Source of the DNA: SURF-21 sp964510515
Lineage (GTDB): Bacteria > Actinomycetota > Geothermincolia > Geothermincolales > RBG-13-55-18
Direction: 5' to 3'
DNA: 64,000 nucleotides
Assembly: GCA_964510515.1 (NCBI GenBank)
Contig: CAZEAU010000002.1
Coordinates: 62,001-126,000, forward strand
The notes under the pieces are model-generated. The model had not been told where the DNA came from. It did not search any database and was given only the letters and a program-made list of their open reading frames with translations. This document shows positions 47,367 to 56,362 of the stretch, piece by piece (the stretch's first letter is position 1; each line of letters begins with the position of its first letter). Made by a program: the position numbers and the translations under genes.

Positions 47367-47416
47367 TAGTCCAGGCGGCATACGCTTTAATCTGCGTCGG
47401 GCAATCCCCGCCGGCA

Positions 47417-48130
47417 TTATCTGGATAGGCCGAACCCTTCCGGAATCTCCAGTTCCGCGGATCCGGCCGAGCACTCGGGCAGCGCGGCGGCCAGGTTGCG
47501 CACCCTCTCGTAGGGCACGCTCACGAAGACCGTGTCGGATGCGAATTTCTGCATGCGCCTGGCGGTCCAGTCCCCGAAGGTGACGTTGGTGCGCCCGGTG
47601 ACGATGGGATAGGCGATGGCCGCGTGGCAAAGGGACCCCGTCAGCTCTATGTCCAGGGGAATGCCGTCCCAGTAGTGGTCGAGGGTTATGACGCGGCAGG
47701 CCTGCTCCGCGTTGACCAGGAACACCACAATGTCCGGCCGCAGTTCGGCCTCGGAGATGGGGCCGATGAGGATGCGCTCTCCCAGGCCGGTGGGGGGAGG
47801 CGTGCCCAGCGCGTTCATGCGGTGAAAGCTGGTGATGGAGTGGGTCAGTTTCTCGCCGCGGGTCAGGAACCACTGCAGGCCACGGAAGGCCGGGCCCTGG
47901 GGAGGCGGGGTGAGGCCGCAGTGCCAGCCCCCTCCGGGACACTGCGTGGTCTCCCGGTCGATGACATACGACTTGCCCTTCGCCGCCTGCTTGAGGGCGC
48001 CGCACATCCACATCTTTTTGCGCCTGCCGTTCTCCACCTCGTCGTTGGTGAAGGTGACCGCCACCGGCCTGCTCTTAATTCCCAGCACCTCGACCACTTC
48101 GTCCAACTCGCTCTTCCAGGGTTTGTCCAT
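47417..48130 (-). CDS. DUF169 family protein
   Basis: A 237-residue protein of DUF169, a family common in anaerobes and without an assigned reaction. It begins with ELDEVVEVLGIKSRPVAVTFTNDEVEN, followed by a Cys-containing block (MWMCGALKQAAKGKSYVI...TQCPGGGWHCGL), which may bind a metal or cluster. ATG 48130 is preceded by GGAGG at eight bases. It converges with the Fe-S gene (50-bp gap). Upstream is a gap with an AT-rich spot near 48430. Confidence 0.83.
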   Translation of the reverse strand: MDKPWKSELDEVVEVLGIKSRPVAVTFTNDEVENGRRKKMWMCGALKQAAKGKSYVIDRETTQCPGGGWHCGLTPPPQGPAFRGLQWFLTRGEKLTHSITSFHRMNALGTPPPTGLGERILIGPISEAELRPDIVVFLVNAEQACRVITLDHYWDGIPLDIELTGSLCHAAIAYPIVTGRTNVTFGDWTARRMQKFASDTVFVSVPYERVRNLAAALPECSAGSAELEIPEGFGLSR

Positions 48131-48511
48131 TCCGGAAACCTCCATTCCCATGGATTGCCGACCTCGCCGCGCCGCGGGAGCCGCGGCGCCCCGACGCATA
48201 CATATGATGTGCCTTCCCGGACATTAACGGCCGGGGCGCGAGGCGACGACCTGCCGGTGGGCCGGCGCACCTTCCCCTCGGCGCCGCGGCTCCCGACAGG
48301 ACCATTCTATAGCGAATTCCTGCGCGGGGCGAAACGGAGGCGGGGCGAGGCGAGCCGCGCCCTTTATTCCGGCCCCATTTTTCGCGGCGGCGTACGGGCG
48401 GGACGCGTGCCGCGCCGCCCGCTTCTGATAGAATATTTATTTAAGGCGGCTCGGCTCGAGAGCGGACGGTCAGGGCGACCGGCCCCGCGAGGCTAAGGAA
48501 AGCGGGAGGAG
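48131..48511. other. Divergent gap between DUF169 and moxR genes
   Basis: About 380 bp with no gene. The only notable site is an AT-rich stretch near 48427-48447 (TGATAGAATATTTATTTAAG) that could hold the -10 of the MoxR/VWA operon. Confidence 0.35.
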
Positions 48512-49366
48512 ATGGACGGACTTGCGCGCAGCGGCGGGGAGATATCCTGTGAGGAACTCGTCTTCCGCGAAGAGCCGTTCTACGTGCCCGTGAGCGACGA
48601 GGTGGAGACCTTCAGCGCCGCCTACCACGCCGGCCTGCCGGTCAACCTCAAGGGCCCCACCGGCTGCGGCAAGACCAGGTTCCTCGAATACATGTCCTGG
48701 CGGCTGGGCAGGGAGGGCGGTTTCGACCTGCCGCTGATCACCGTGGCCTGCCACGAGGACCTTACCGCGGGAGACCTCGTGGGACGTTACCTGTTGCGCG
48801 GCGACGAGACGGTATGGGTGGACGGGCCGCTAACCGCCGCGGTGAAGACGGGCGCCATCTGCTACCTGGACGAGGTGGTGGAGGCGCGCAAGGACACCAT
48901 GGTGCTCATCCATCCCCTTGCCGACCACAGGCGTATCCTGCCCCTGGAGAAGAAGGGCGGCTTCATGCGCGCCCACCCCCGCTTTCTCCTCGTGGTCTCC
49001 TATAACCCCGGTTACCAGAGCATGCTCAAGGATATGAAGATAAGCACCCGCCAGCGTTTCGTGGCCATCGACTTCACCTACCCCGGGGCGGCGCTGGAGG
49101 CGAGCATCATCGCCGGCGAGGGCGGAGTCGGAGAGGAGACGGCGCGGCGCCTGGCCCTGCTGGGGGAGAGAGCGCGCAACATGGGAGAGAGGGACCTGGA
49201 AGAGGGCCCCTCGACGCGCCTGCTCATCTACGCCGCCCGCCTCATCGCACGGGGGGTCGGGGCGCTGCGCGCCTGCGAGACGGCGGTGGTCTCCGCGGTC
49301 TCCGACGACCCCGTCATGCAGCAGGCTCTGCGCGACCTGGCGGCGGCGGTATTCCCCCGCACCTAA
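48512..49366 (+). CDS. MoxR-family AAA+ ATPase, CbbQ/NirQ/NorQ type
   Basis: A 284-residue AAA+ ATPase. Walker A is GPTGCGKT (48-55), Walker B is [11 protein letters not shown], and the second-region motif is [12 protein letters not shown]. CbbQ/NorQ ATPases remodel metal enzymes together with a VWA partner (CbbO/NorD), for example to activate Rubisco or insert metal into NO reductase. The VWA partner is encoded 15 bp downstream. No such target enzyme is in the window. The start follows GGGAGGAG; no signal peptide. Confidence 0.88.
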   Translation: MDGLARSGGEISCEELVFREEPFYVPVSDEVETFSAAYHAGLPVNLKGPTGCGKTRFLEYMSWRLGREGGFDLPLITVACHEDLTAGDLVGRYLLRGDETVWVDGPLTAAVKTGAICYLDEVVEARKDTMVLIHPLADHRRILPLEKKGGFMRAHPRFLLVVSYNPGYQSMLKDMKISTRQRFVAIDFTYPGAALEASIIAGEGGVGEETARRLALLGERARNMGERDLEEGPSTRLLIYAARLIARGVGALRACETAVVSAVSDDPVMQQALRDLAAAVFPRT

Positions 49367-49381
49367 AAAGGCAGGCTGAAT

Positions 49382-51376
49382 TTGACTTCCGACCTCAACC
49401 TCGCCATCTACGCCACGGCCGTCCCCGACGGCGCGGAGGAGGCAGGCCGCAAAGCGGTTTCCCTGCAGGAGGCGCGGGCTTCCTTTTCCATCTTCGCCAG
49501 GGGCTTGAGCGAGACCTATATGCAGGCCGGCTCCCTGCGCGACGCGCCGGCCGCCCTCGCCAATCCGCGCCGTCCCTTCCCCCTGAGCGACGGCAGGCAG
49601 ATCTTCCTTCCACCCCGTGTCCACATCTTCGATGAAAGGGAGGAGAACTGGAGGGTCTATCGCATCTATGCGGCCCTGCAGGCCGGGCAATGGGACGCGG
49701 GGACCTTTGACCGCCCCCGGGAGGAGGAGGTGGCCGCGCTGGGCATGCGCCGTTCCTGGAAGGCCGGAAAGGAGCCCCTGGCGTTTCTGCGTTTCTTTCT
49801 CGCAAGCTTTCCCCTGCCCTCCCTGGCGGCGGACATCTTCGTCATCCTGGAGACGGCGCGCGTATGCCACGCCGTCGCCGCGCGCTTCGCCGGGCTGGCC
49901 TCGGACCTGGCGTGGTTCCTCCCACGGCTGGGCCCCGGGATGGAGCCCGCCGACCACCGCGCCGCGCTGTGGAACCTGTTCTTCGACATCCTGATCCCCG
50001 TCAGCGGCGGCCGTGCGCGGGGCGGCTACCCCGGCAGAGTCATGCAGGCGGCCGCGCGGGGGGCGGGCCCGGGGGCCGGCCTGAAACACTGCCTGGAGGC
50101 GACCCTGGCCCTGTACGCCATCCTCGAGCCCGCCCTCAAGGCCGCCCTAGCTCCCGGGGAGTCCGCCTTTGCGGAGGGGGGCGACGATTTCTTCGAGGCC
50201 ACCACGCCGGGCCTGCGCGGCAACCGGGCCACCCGCTTCGGCCGGGAGGAACGGGACGAGGGCCCGGAGCTGGTGCCGCCGCAACTGCAGGAGGCGCTCG
50301 GGCTCGACTTCCACTCCCTGCTGCTCCCGGCCGGGGAGGGGGAATTCCTCCGCGAGGACATGCTGGGACAGAAGTTATGCGAGGACGGCGGCGAGCGGGC
50401 GGCGCAAGCAGCGGGGCGCGAGGGGCAGCCGCAAGAGGAGGCCGGGGAGGAATGCGGGCAGCGCCTGCTCTATCCCGAATGGGACTACCTGGCGGGCGGA
50501 TACAGGCGCGACTGGGCCACCCTGTACGGGCTCGAGGCCGAGGAGGGGAGCGCCCGGGAGGCCAGGCGATTGCTGGAGGAGTGGGACGAACTGGTGCGCG
50601 AGGTCAGCCGGCAGTTCCGCATGTTGCGCCTGCGGGAGCGCACCTGGAGAAAAAAGCTGGAATGGGGGGAGGAGATCGATATATCCGAAGCGGTGGAGCG
50701 GCAGGTGGCCCTGCGCTGCGGCCTGCCCCCCTCGGAGAAGCTGTACATGGAAAAGCGGCGCGTCACGCGGGAGGTGAGCGCGCTGTTTCTCCTCGACCTA
50801 TCGGCGTCCACCTCCTCCGAGATCACCCGCGGCGGACACGCGGGGGAAACGGTGCTGCAGGTGCTGACGGCCAGCGTGGCGGTCATGGCCAGGGCGCTGG
50901 AGCAGCTCGGCGACCGCTACGGCATCTACGGCTTCTCCGGCTACGGCAGGAGGCGGGTGGAGTTCCTGCGCATAAAATCATTCGACGAGCCCCTGGGGGA
51001 GGAAGTGTGGCAGCGCCTCGGCGGCCTCAAGCCCATGCGCAGCACGCGCATGGGGACGGCGGTGCGCCACGCCCACCGCCTGCTCGACGCGGAGGCCTCT
51101 CCCTTGAAGCTGATGCTGCTGCTCTCGGACGGCTACCCCCAGGACTGCGACTACGGCGAGGACCGCACCGACCGCGAGTACGGATTGCGCGACACCGCCA
51201 AGGCCCTGCGCGAGGCGGAGGCGGGACATATAATCCCCTTCAACCTCACCGTGGACGCCGCGGGACACGATTACCTCAGGCGCATGTGCCCGCCCCACGG
51301 CTACCTGGTGTTGCAGAGCGTGGAGGACCTTCCCAGCGAACTGCCCAAGGTTTACCTGCGCCTGCGCGGGGCCTGA
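49382..51376 (+). CDS. VWA-domain protein, CbbO/NorD type
   Basis: A 664-residue partner of the MoxR ATPase. The N-terminal two thirds is a helical adaptor region with few landmarks. The C-terminal VWA domain has a MIDAS motif DLSAS (Asp near residue 473), then LMLLLSDGYPQDCDYG and the terminal Thr/Asp positions. NorD/CbbO proteins are usually 600-780 residues, so the length fits. TTG 49382 follows GGCAGGCT. The ATPase and VWA pair suggests activation of a metallo-enzyme encoded elsewhere. Confidence 0.85.
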   Translation: MTSDLNLAIYATAVPDGAEEAGRKAVSLQEARASFSIFARGLSETYMQAGSLRDAPAALANPRRPFPLSDGRQIFLPPRVHIFDEREENWRVYRIYAALQAGQWDAGTFDRPREEEVAALGMRRSWKAGKEPLAFLRFFLASFPLPSLAADIFVILETARVCHAVAARFAGLASDLAWFLPRLGPGMEPADHRAALWNLFFDILIPVSGGRARGGYPGRVMQAAARGAGPGAGLKHCLEATLALYAILEPALKAALAPGESAFAEGGDDFFEATTPGLRGNRATRFGREERDEGPELVPPQLQEALGLDFHSLLLPAGEGEFLREDMLGQKLCEDGGERAAQAAGREGQPQEEAGEECGQRLLYPEWDYLAGGYRRDWATLYGLEAEEGSAREARRLLEEWDELVREVSRQFRMLRLRERTWRKKLEWGEEIDISEAVERQVALRCGLPPSEKLYMEKRRVTREVSALFLLDLSASTSSEITRGGHAGETVLQVLTASVAVMARALEQLGDRYGIYGFSGYGRRRVEFLRIKSFDEPLGEEVWQRLGGLKPMRSTRMGTAVRHAHRLLDAEASPLKLMLLLSDGYPQDCDYGEDRTDREYGLRDTAKALREAEAGHIIPFNLTVDAAGHDYLRRMCPPHGYLVLQSVEDLPSELPKVYLRLRGA

Positions 51377-51431
51377 GGGCGGCGGGCAGGTCCTGCACCG
51401 CATGTGGCAGAGGAGACGGCGAGGAGGGAAG

Positions 51432-52397
51432 ATGAGCGGCATGGACAGGGGTTGGATGGCGGCGGCGGGCGCGGGAGCGAGGCTGGCGGCGGCGGGCCTG
51501 GCGCTGCTGCTTGCGGCGATGGCCGCATCGGGCTGCGGAGCAGGGGGCGAGGACGATGCGGGGGGACGCATCAGGGTGGCCGCCTCCACCCCCCCGCTGG
51601 CGGACTTCGCGCGCCGGGTGGGGGGCGAGATGGTGGAGGTGGAGCTGCTGGTGCCCCCGGGGGCCAGCCCCCATACCTTCGAGCCCACCAGCGCGCAGAT
51701 GAAGTTCCTCTCCACGGCCGGGCTGCTGGTCATAAACGGGCTGGACCTGGAGGCCTGGGCCACCGACATCCTCGCCCGCGTCGGCAACAGCGAGCTGGTG
51801 AAGGTGGAGACCGCCTCCCGCGTCCCCGAGGCCGACCTCATCCCCTCGAGGGAGGGGGGCGGCGGGGAAGGGCACGGCCTCTACGACCCCCACGTCTGGC
51901 TCGACCCCGGCCTGGCCGCCTATCAGGTGGAGGCCATCCGCGACGCCCTCATAGAGGTCGATCCCGAGAACGGGGAGGGCTACCGGGATAACGCCGCGGC
52001 CCTCATCGCCGAGCTGCGCGGGCTCGACGCCTGGATAGAGGAGCGCAGCGCGGCCTTCACGCGCAGGAAGTTCGTGGCCTTCCATTCCTCCTGGGTCTAT
52101 TTCGCCCGTCGCTACGGCCTGGAGATGGTGGGGGTGGTGGAGGAGCTGCCGGGCAAGGAGCCCGGCGCCGCCGCCATCGCGGCGCTGGTGGACGCCATCC
52201 GCGCCGAGGGGGTTTCGGTGATCTTCGTCGAGCCCCAGTTCAGCCCGCGGGCCGCCGAGGCGGTGGCGGAGGCATCGGGCGGAGGGGTGCAGGTGGTCGT
52301 CCTCGACCCCTTGGGAAACCCCTCGGATCCCGCCACCGACAGCTATGATAGACTCTTGAGGTATGACGTGGAGCAGATGGGCAAGGCGCTGGAATAA
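51432..52397 (+). CDS. znuA: Metal ABC transporter substrate-binding lipoprotein, ZnuA-like
   Basis: A 321-residue lipoprotein. The lipobox ends at Cys35 (AASGC). ZnuA-type domains follow, with metal ligands His in GASPHTFEP, His in DPHVWLDP, His in FHSSWVYF and an acidic ligand near FVEPQFS. The loop between the first two His is short and Gly/Glu-rich instead of His-rich. Zinc is most likely, though manganese is possible. ATG 51432 is preceded by GAGGAGGGA. It heads a three-gene ABC operon. Confidence 0.9.
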   Translation: MSGMDRGWMAAAGAGARLAAAGLALLLAAMAASGCGAGGEDDAGGRIRVAASTPPLADFARRVGGEMVEVELLVPPGASPHTFEPTSAQMKFLSTAGLLVINGLDLEAWATDILARVGNSELVKVETASRVPEADLIPSREGGGGEGHGLYDPHVWLDPGLAAYQVEAIRDALIEVDPENGEGYRDNAAALIAELRGLDAWIEERSAAFTRRKFVAFHSSWVYFARRYGLEMVGVVEELPGKEPGAAAIAALVDAIRAEGVSVIFVEPQFSPRAAEAVAEASGGGVQVVVLDPLGNPSDPATDSYDRLLRYDVEQMGKALE

Positions 52398-52406
52398 GGG
52401 GGCGCG

Positions 52407-53222
52407 GTGACCCGCAGGTGCAGGGTCAGCGAGTTCTTCTCCGGGGAGGCGGGCGCTCCCCGCACGGTCATCGAGCTGCGCGATGTCTGGGTGCAGCGCG
52501 GCGGTCAGACCGTCCTCGAGGGCATCACCTTTTCCCTCCGGGAGGGAGATTTCCTGGGCATCATCGGCCCCAACGGCGCGGGCAAGACCACCCTCATCAA
52601 GGTGATACTGGGGCTCATCCGCCCCCTGCGGGGCGAGGTGACGGTGCTGGGCATGGCGCCGCGGGAGCTCCGCCACGAGCTGCACCATATCGGGTACATG
52701 CCCCAGCAGGTGCTCTTCGACCCCATCTTCCCCGTCAACGTCTACGACGTGGTGATGATGGGGCGCGCCTGCTGCATAGAGCCCCTGCGCTTTCCGAGCC
52801 GGCGGGACCGCGAGGCGGTGCGGGAGAGCATACGCGCCGTGGGGTTGGAGGGGCTGGAGAAACGCCCCATCGGCGAGCTCTCGGTGGGGCAGCAGAAGCG
52901 CGCCTTCCTCGCCCGCTCCATCTGCCTGGAGACGCGCATCCTGCTCCTGGACGAGCCCACCGCCGGCCTGGACGCGGAGGCCCAGGAGAACTTCCTCGCC
53001 CTGCTCGACCGCCTCAAGCGGGAGATGGGGCTCACCGTGGTCTTCGTCTCCCACGACATCAACCTGCTGGCCCGCTTCGCGGACTCCCTGCTGTGCGTGA
53101 ACCGCACCATGCACCTGCACGGCAGCCCCCGGGAGGTGCTGGGCAGCGAGCGCCTGCGGGACATCTACCGCTGCGAGTTCGACTTGCTGGCGGGAGGGAA
53201 TGCGCCCGGGAAAGGCGGTTAG
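52407..53222 (+). CDS. znuC: Metal ABC transporter ATP-binding protein, ZnuC-like
   Basis: A 271-residue ABC ATPase. Walker A is GPNGAGKTT, the Q-loop follows, the signature is LSVGQQKRAFLAR (a form of LSGGQ), and Walker B is ILLLDEPTAGLD. The H-loop is VFVSHDIN. GTG 52407 lies nine bases after the znuA stop. The ATPase powers the permease encoded next. The spacing and family point to a ZnuC/MntB type transporter. Confidence 0.93.
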   Translation: MTRRCRVSEFFSGEAGAPRTVIELRDVWVQRGGQTVLEGITFSLREGDFLGIIGPNGAGKTTLIKVILGLIRPLRGEVTVLGMAPRELRHELHHIGYMPQQVLFDPIFPVNVYDVVMMGRACCIEPLRFPSRRDREAVRESIRAVGLEGLEKRPIGELSVGQQKRAFLARSICLETRILLLDEPTAGLDAEAQENFLALLDRLKREMGLTVVFVSHDINLLARFADSLLCVNRTMHLHGSPREVLGSERLRDIYRCEFDLLAGGNAPGKGG

Positions 53223-53223
53223 C

Positions 53224-54051
53224 ATGCTGGAATACGCTTTCATGCAGAAGGCGCTGGCGGGCGGCCTCATCATCTCCCTGGCCTGCTCGCTCATCTCCTT
53301 CTTCGTGGTGGTCAGGAGGCTGGCCTTCATGGGCATGGGCATCTCGCATGCCGCCTTCGGCGGGGTGGCCATAGGCCTGGCCGCCGGAGTGGACCCCCTG
53401 CGGGCGGCGGGCGGCTTCTGCGCCCTGGTGGCCCTGGGCATCGGCTGGCTGTCGCGGCGGGGACGCATGCACGAGGACACCACCATCGGCATCCTCTTCA
53501 CCACGGCCATGGCCCTGGGGGTGGTCATCGTGGGGCTGGCCGATCAGTACAACCTCGACCTGATGAGCTATCTTTTCGGCAGCATCCTCGCCATGAGCTG
53601 GGGGGACGTGCTGGCGGCGGCGGTGCTCGCCGTCATCGCCCTCGCTTTTCTGGGCTTCTTCTTCAAGGAGCTGCTCTTCGTGTCCTTCGACGAGGAGACC
53701 GCCGCCGCGTCGGGGCTCCCGGTGCGCCTGGTCTATTACGGGCTGCTGGTGGTCATGGCCCTGGTCATCGTGGTCTCCCTCAAGCTGGTGGGCATCGTCC
53801 TCGTCTCGGCCCTGCTGGTCATCCCCGGGGCCACGGGCCTGCAGGTCTCCCGTAACTACCGCGGGGTGCTCCTCGTCTCCGTGCTCTCCGGGCTGGCCTC
53901 GATGGCGCTGGGGCTCTATCTCTCCTACCGCGCGGACATCCCCTCGGGGGCCACGGTGGTCATGGTCATGTTCGCGTTCTTCCTGCTCTCCCTGGCCCTC
54001 TCCCCCCGCCGCCCCTGGGTACGGCGCCTGCTCGAGCGCGCTCGGGGCTGA
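53224..54051 (+). CDS. znuB: Metal ABC transporter permease, ZnuB-like
   Basis: A 275-residue permease with about eight membrane helices. The start MLEYAFMQKALAGGLIISLACSLISFFVVVRRLAFMGMGISHA is typical for ZnuB/MntB permeases. ATG 53224 is one base after the znuC stop. The 3' end overlaps the C-terminus of the phosphoesterase gene on the other strand by 127 bp. Together with znuA and znuC this makes a complete importer. Confidence 0.92.
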   Translation: MLEYAFMQKALAGGLIISLACSLISFFVVVRRLAFMGMGISHAAFGGVAIGLAAGVDPLRAAGGFCALVALGIGWLSRRGRMHEDTTIGILFTTAMALGVVIVGLADQYNLDLMSYLFGSILAMSWGDVLAAAVLAVIALAFLGFFFKELLFVSFDEETAAASGLPVRLVYYGLLVVMALVIVVSLKLVGIVLVSALLVIPGATGLQVSRNYRGVLLVSVLSGLASMALGLYLSYRADIPSGATVVMVMFAFFLLSLALSPRRPWVRRLLERARG

Positions 54052-55868
54052 GCCCCATACTCGCCGCGGCGCGGGGCGCTCCGGCGCGAGATGCACGCTT
54101 CCCCGATGCGTATGTGATGCGCGGCCGGGGTTCCGGGCGCGCCCGCCTCCCCGGGCATGCCCGCGCCCACCTCCGCCCTCAGGTAGAGGAGGAACCGCCC
54201 CGACCCCTCCGCCACCTCGACGGCGCGGTAGAGCTCGGCCCCCTCCAGCTCGTAGCCGCCCGGCGGGGGCGCGGGCGCCTCCAGGGTCATCCCCGCCAGC
54301 AGCATGCGCTCCCCCAGGCAGTTCTCCACCCGGACGCTCGCCCCCCAGCCGCCCGCGGACTCGCTCTCCCGCGCCTCCCAGCGCAGCGCGGGCCGCTCGA
54401 GGGCGTCCAGGTCGGTCTTCCCCCCCGGCACGGAGCCGTCGTAGAGGGGATAGGAGGAGACGCCGTCCAGGTAGGCGAGGGAGACGATCTCCCCGCCCTC
54501 CACCCTGACCAGGCGGTAGCCGGGATAGCTGTCGCTCATGCCCCCGGCCCCGAAATAGACGCAGCTCTGGCAGGAGTACAGGGTCTCCCCGCCGCCCTCC
54601 TCCCAGGGCAGGCTGCCCAGGTGGTCGCGGTGCAGATGCCCCCCGAAGACCGCGTCCACGCCATGGCGAGAGGCCATGCTCAAGAGCGCTTCCCTCCCCC
54701 CTCCCCCGCCGGCCCCCAGGGAGGGGAACAAGCCGAGGACGTTCGCGTACGAGTACCCCCTGCCGCCCGGGGAGAAGGGGTCGTGATGCATGGCCAGGAC
54801 CTTGAGGGGCGCTCCGCGGTGGGCGGCGAGGTCGCCCTCCAGCCAGGCCAGCTCCCCCTCGTAAGTGGCGGGGTCGGCCTCGTCGGAGGCCCCCAGGACC
54901 TGCCCCTGCCATTTGCGCGGCTCCCTGTAGATGAGCTTGTTCATGACCACGCGGTCGTCGTGCGGCCACTGATAGGTGTCCAGGCAGGCGAAATGGCACT
55001 CCCCGGCGTCGAAGGAGTAGTAGAGGGGACCGATGTTCTCCTCGTACCACCTCTTGCCGTCGATGTCGTTGACGTAGCCGTCGTGGTTGCCGGGGAGGAG
55101 GAAGGCGGGCACCTGCAAACGCAGCAGGGACTCGTAGAACCTCTCCAGCTCGCTGAGCAGCTCGCCCGGACGGCGCTGCCCGCGCACGAAGTCGCCGAGC
55201 ACGAGCACGAAGTCCGGGCGCAGCAAATTGACCTGCTCGATGGCCTCCTGAAAGAAGAGGGGTTCGCCCTGCGGGGATATGCCCTTGTCCGTCTGCCGCT
55301 TGAAGAGGGAGGAGTTGCCGCGCTCGTGCACGTGCACGTCGGCGAGGGTGATGAAGGTGAGGCCGCCGCCCGCGCCGCCGGTGACCGCCAGGGCGTGGGG
55401 CTGGGCATCGCTCATGCGCCCGCCGCCCGAGTCCGCCTCCACGCTCAGGTCGTAGAGCTCGGGGGGCGCCTGCGAGGGCACGCGGAAGGAGGCGTGCCAC
55501 ACCTCCCCCTCGCGATACGGCCAGCGCCGCGAGGCCCCCCGGCGCGCGCCCAGCGGCTGCAGGTCGAAGGAAAGCCCCCGCAGCTCCTCGCGGGAGGGGG
55601 TGATGCGGGCCCGCCACCCCGTGGCCTCGGCCCCCTCTCCGTCGCCCAGGTCCAGCTCCAGCACCACCTCGCCACCCGGCGCCGCCATGGCCGGACAGCC
55701 GATGCTGGGCCAGATGAGCTCGCGGATACGCGCCGGGGGATATTCGCCGTCCGTGGGGTAGCGGAAAAAGGGCGAGTGCAGGAAGGAGAGCCCCGCCCCC
55801 AGCAGGGCCAGGCAGACGAAGAAGAGAACCAGGGCCGCTTTCAGGTATCTGCGCATGAGACCCAGCAA
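53925..55868 (-). CDS. Membrane-anchored calcineurin-like phosphoesterase with extended C-terminus
   Basis: About 647 residues: an N-terminal membrane anchor (AALVLFFVCLALLGAGLSFL), a beta-rich, receptor-like region, and a metallophosphoesterase domain with LADVHVHE, GDFVRG, GNHD, MHHDPF and GGHLHRDHLG. The anchor implies it acts outside the membrane, perhaps on cell-wall or nucleotide substrates. The last 45-65 residues are Arg/Ser-rich and lie antisense to znuB, so the original stop was probably lost. TTG 55868 has AAAGGA near it; ATG 55856 is the alternative. A minus-strand TATAAT is at 55905-55910. Confidence 0.8.
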   Translation of the reverse strand: MLGLMRRYLKAALVLFFVCLALLGAGLSFLHSPFFRYPTDGEYPPARIRELIWPSIGCPAMAAPGGEVVLELDLGDGEGAEATGWRARITPSREELRGLSFDLQPLGARRGASRRWPYREGEVWHASFRVPSQAPPELYDLSVEADSGGGRMSDAQPHALAVTGGAGGGLTFITLADVHVHERGNSSLFKRQTDKGISPQGEPLFFQEAIEQVNLLRPDFVLVLGDFVRGQRRPGELLSELERFYESLLRLQVPAFLLPGNHDGYVNDIDGKRWYEENIGPLYYSFDAGECHFACLDTYQWPHDDRVVMNKLIYREPRKWQGQVLGASDEADPATYEGELAWLEGDLAAHRGAPLKVLAMHHDPFSPGGRGYSYANVLGLFPSLGAGGGGGREALLSMASRHGVDAVFGGHLHRDHLGSLPWEEGGGETLYSCQSCVYFGAGGMSDSYPGYRLVRVEGGEIVSLAYLDGVSSYPLYDGSVPGGKTDLDALERPALRWEARESESAGGWGASVRVENCLGERMLLAGMTLEAPAPPPGGYELEGAELYRAVEVAEGSGRFLLYLRAEVGAGMPGEAGAPGTPAAHHIRIGEACISRRSAPRRGEYGAQPRARSSRRRTQGRRGERARESRKNANMTMTTVAPEGMSAR

Positions 55869-55904
55869 ATAATCCTTTCGCCTCCGGTAACGCCTCCTGC
55901 GTAG

Positions 55905-55910
55905 ATTATA
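55905..55910 (-). promoter_or_regulatory. -10 element of the anchored phosphoesterase gene
   Basis: A perfect TATAAT on the minus strand, about 40 bp upstream of the proposed start. No clear -35 box. Confidence 0.4.
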
Positions 55911-56362
55911 AGCGCTCGCCCCTCCCGGGTGCGCCAACCCGCGGGGTCGGGCACGAGTGATCTGGTTTTATCCCCGTCCCCGGGCCGGCGGCGTCCTTCC
56001 CCGGCGCGCGCCGCTTGTTTCGGGAAGGGCTTCCCGCCTATTCCCCCCCGGACCGAGGCCGGGCCCGGGCCCCCCGGACGCGCAGTGGATTTTGTGTCCG
56101 CCCCCGGGCCGGGAGGCAGTCAGGCGGGGTGCTCGCGCAGGCGCACGGCGGGGGCGAGGGCGACGAGGAAGAGCGCCGCTAACCGCTTGCATCAGTCAAG
56201 GCGTGCATTATACTTAAGGGCGGTGTGATGGGCAGGCGGGACTGAGGGCCCGCCGCCGGCGCCCCCTCCGTTCCTTTTGCGGGCGGAGGCAGCGTGTCCG
56301 TCCACTGTAGACGAAGCGTAATACACGGACCGCGCCGCCGCACACGGCGGGGAAGGGAGGAG
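55911..56362. other. Gap between divergent phosphoesterase and SDR genes
   Basis: About 450 bp with no coding ORF. A promoter with TTGCAT (56187-56192) and TATACT (56209-56214), 16 bp apart, faces the SDR gene. Nothing else was recognised. Confidence 0.5.

Noticed and set aside
51276..53528. A 750-codon minus-strand ORF across the znu operon.
   Set aside because: It overlaps well-supported ABC transporter genes in the opposite strand and lacks protein-like motifs.
53059..55617. An 852-codon minus-strand ORF beside the anchored phosphoesterase.
   Set aside because: It lies in a different frame of the same strand and lacks the phosphoesterase motifs; it is a GC-driven shadow.
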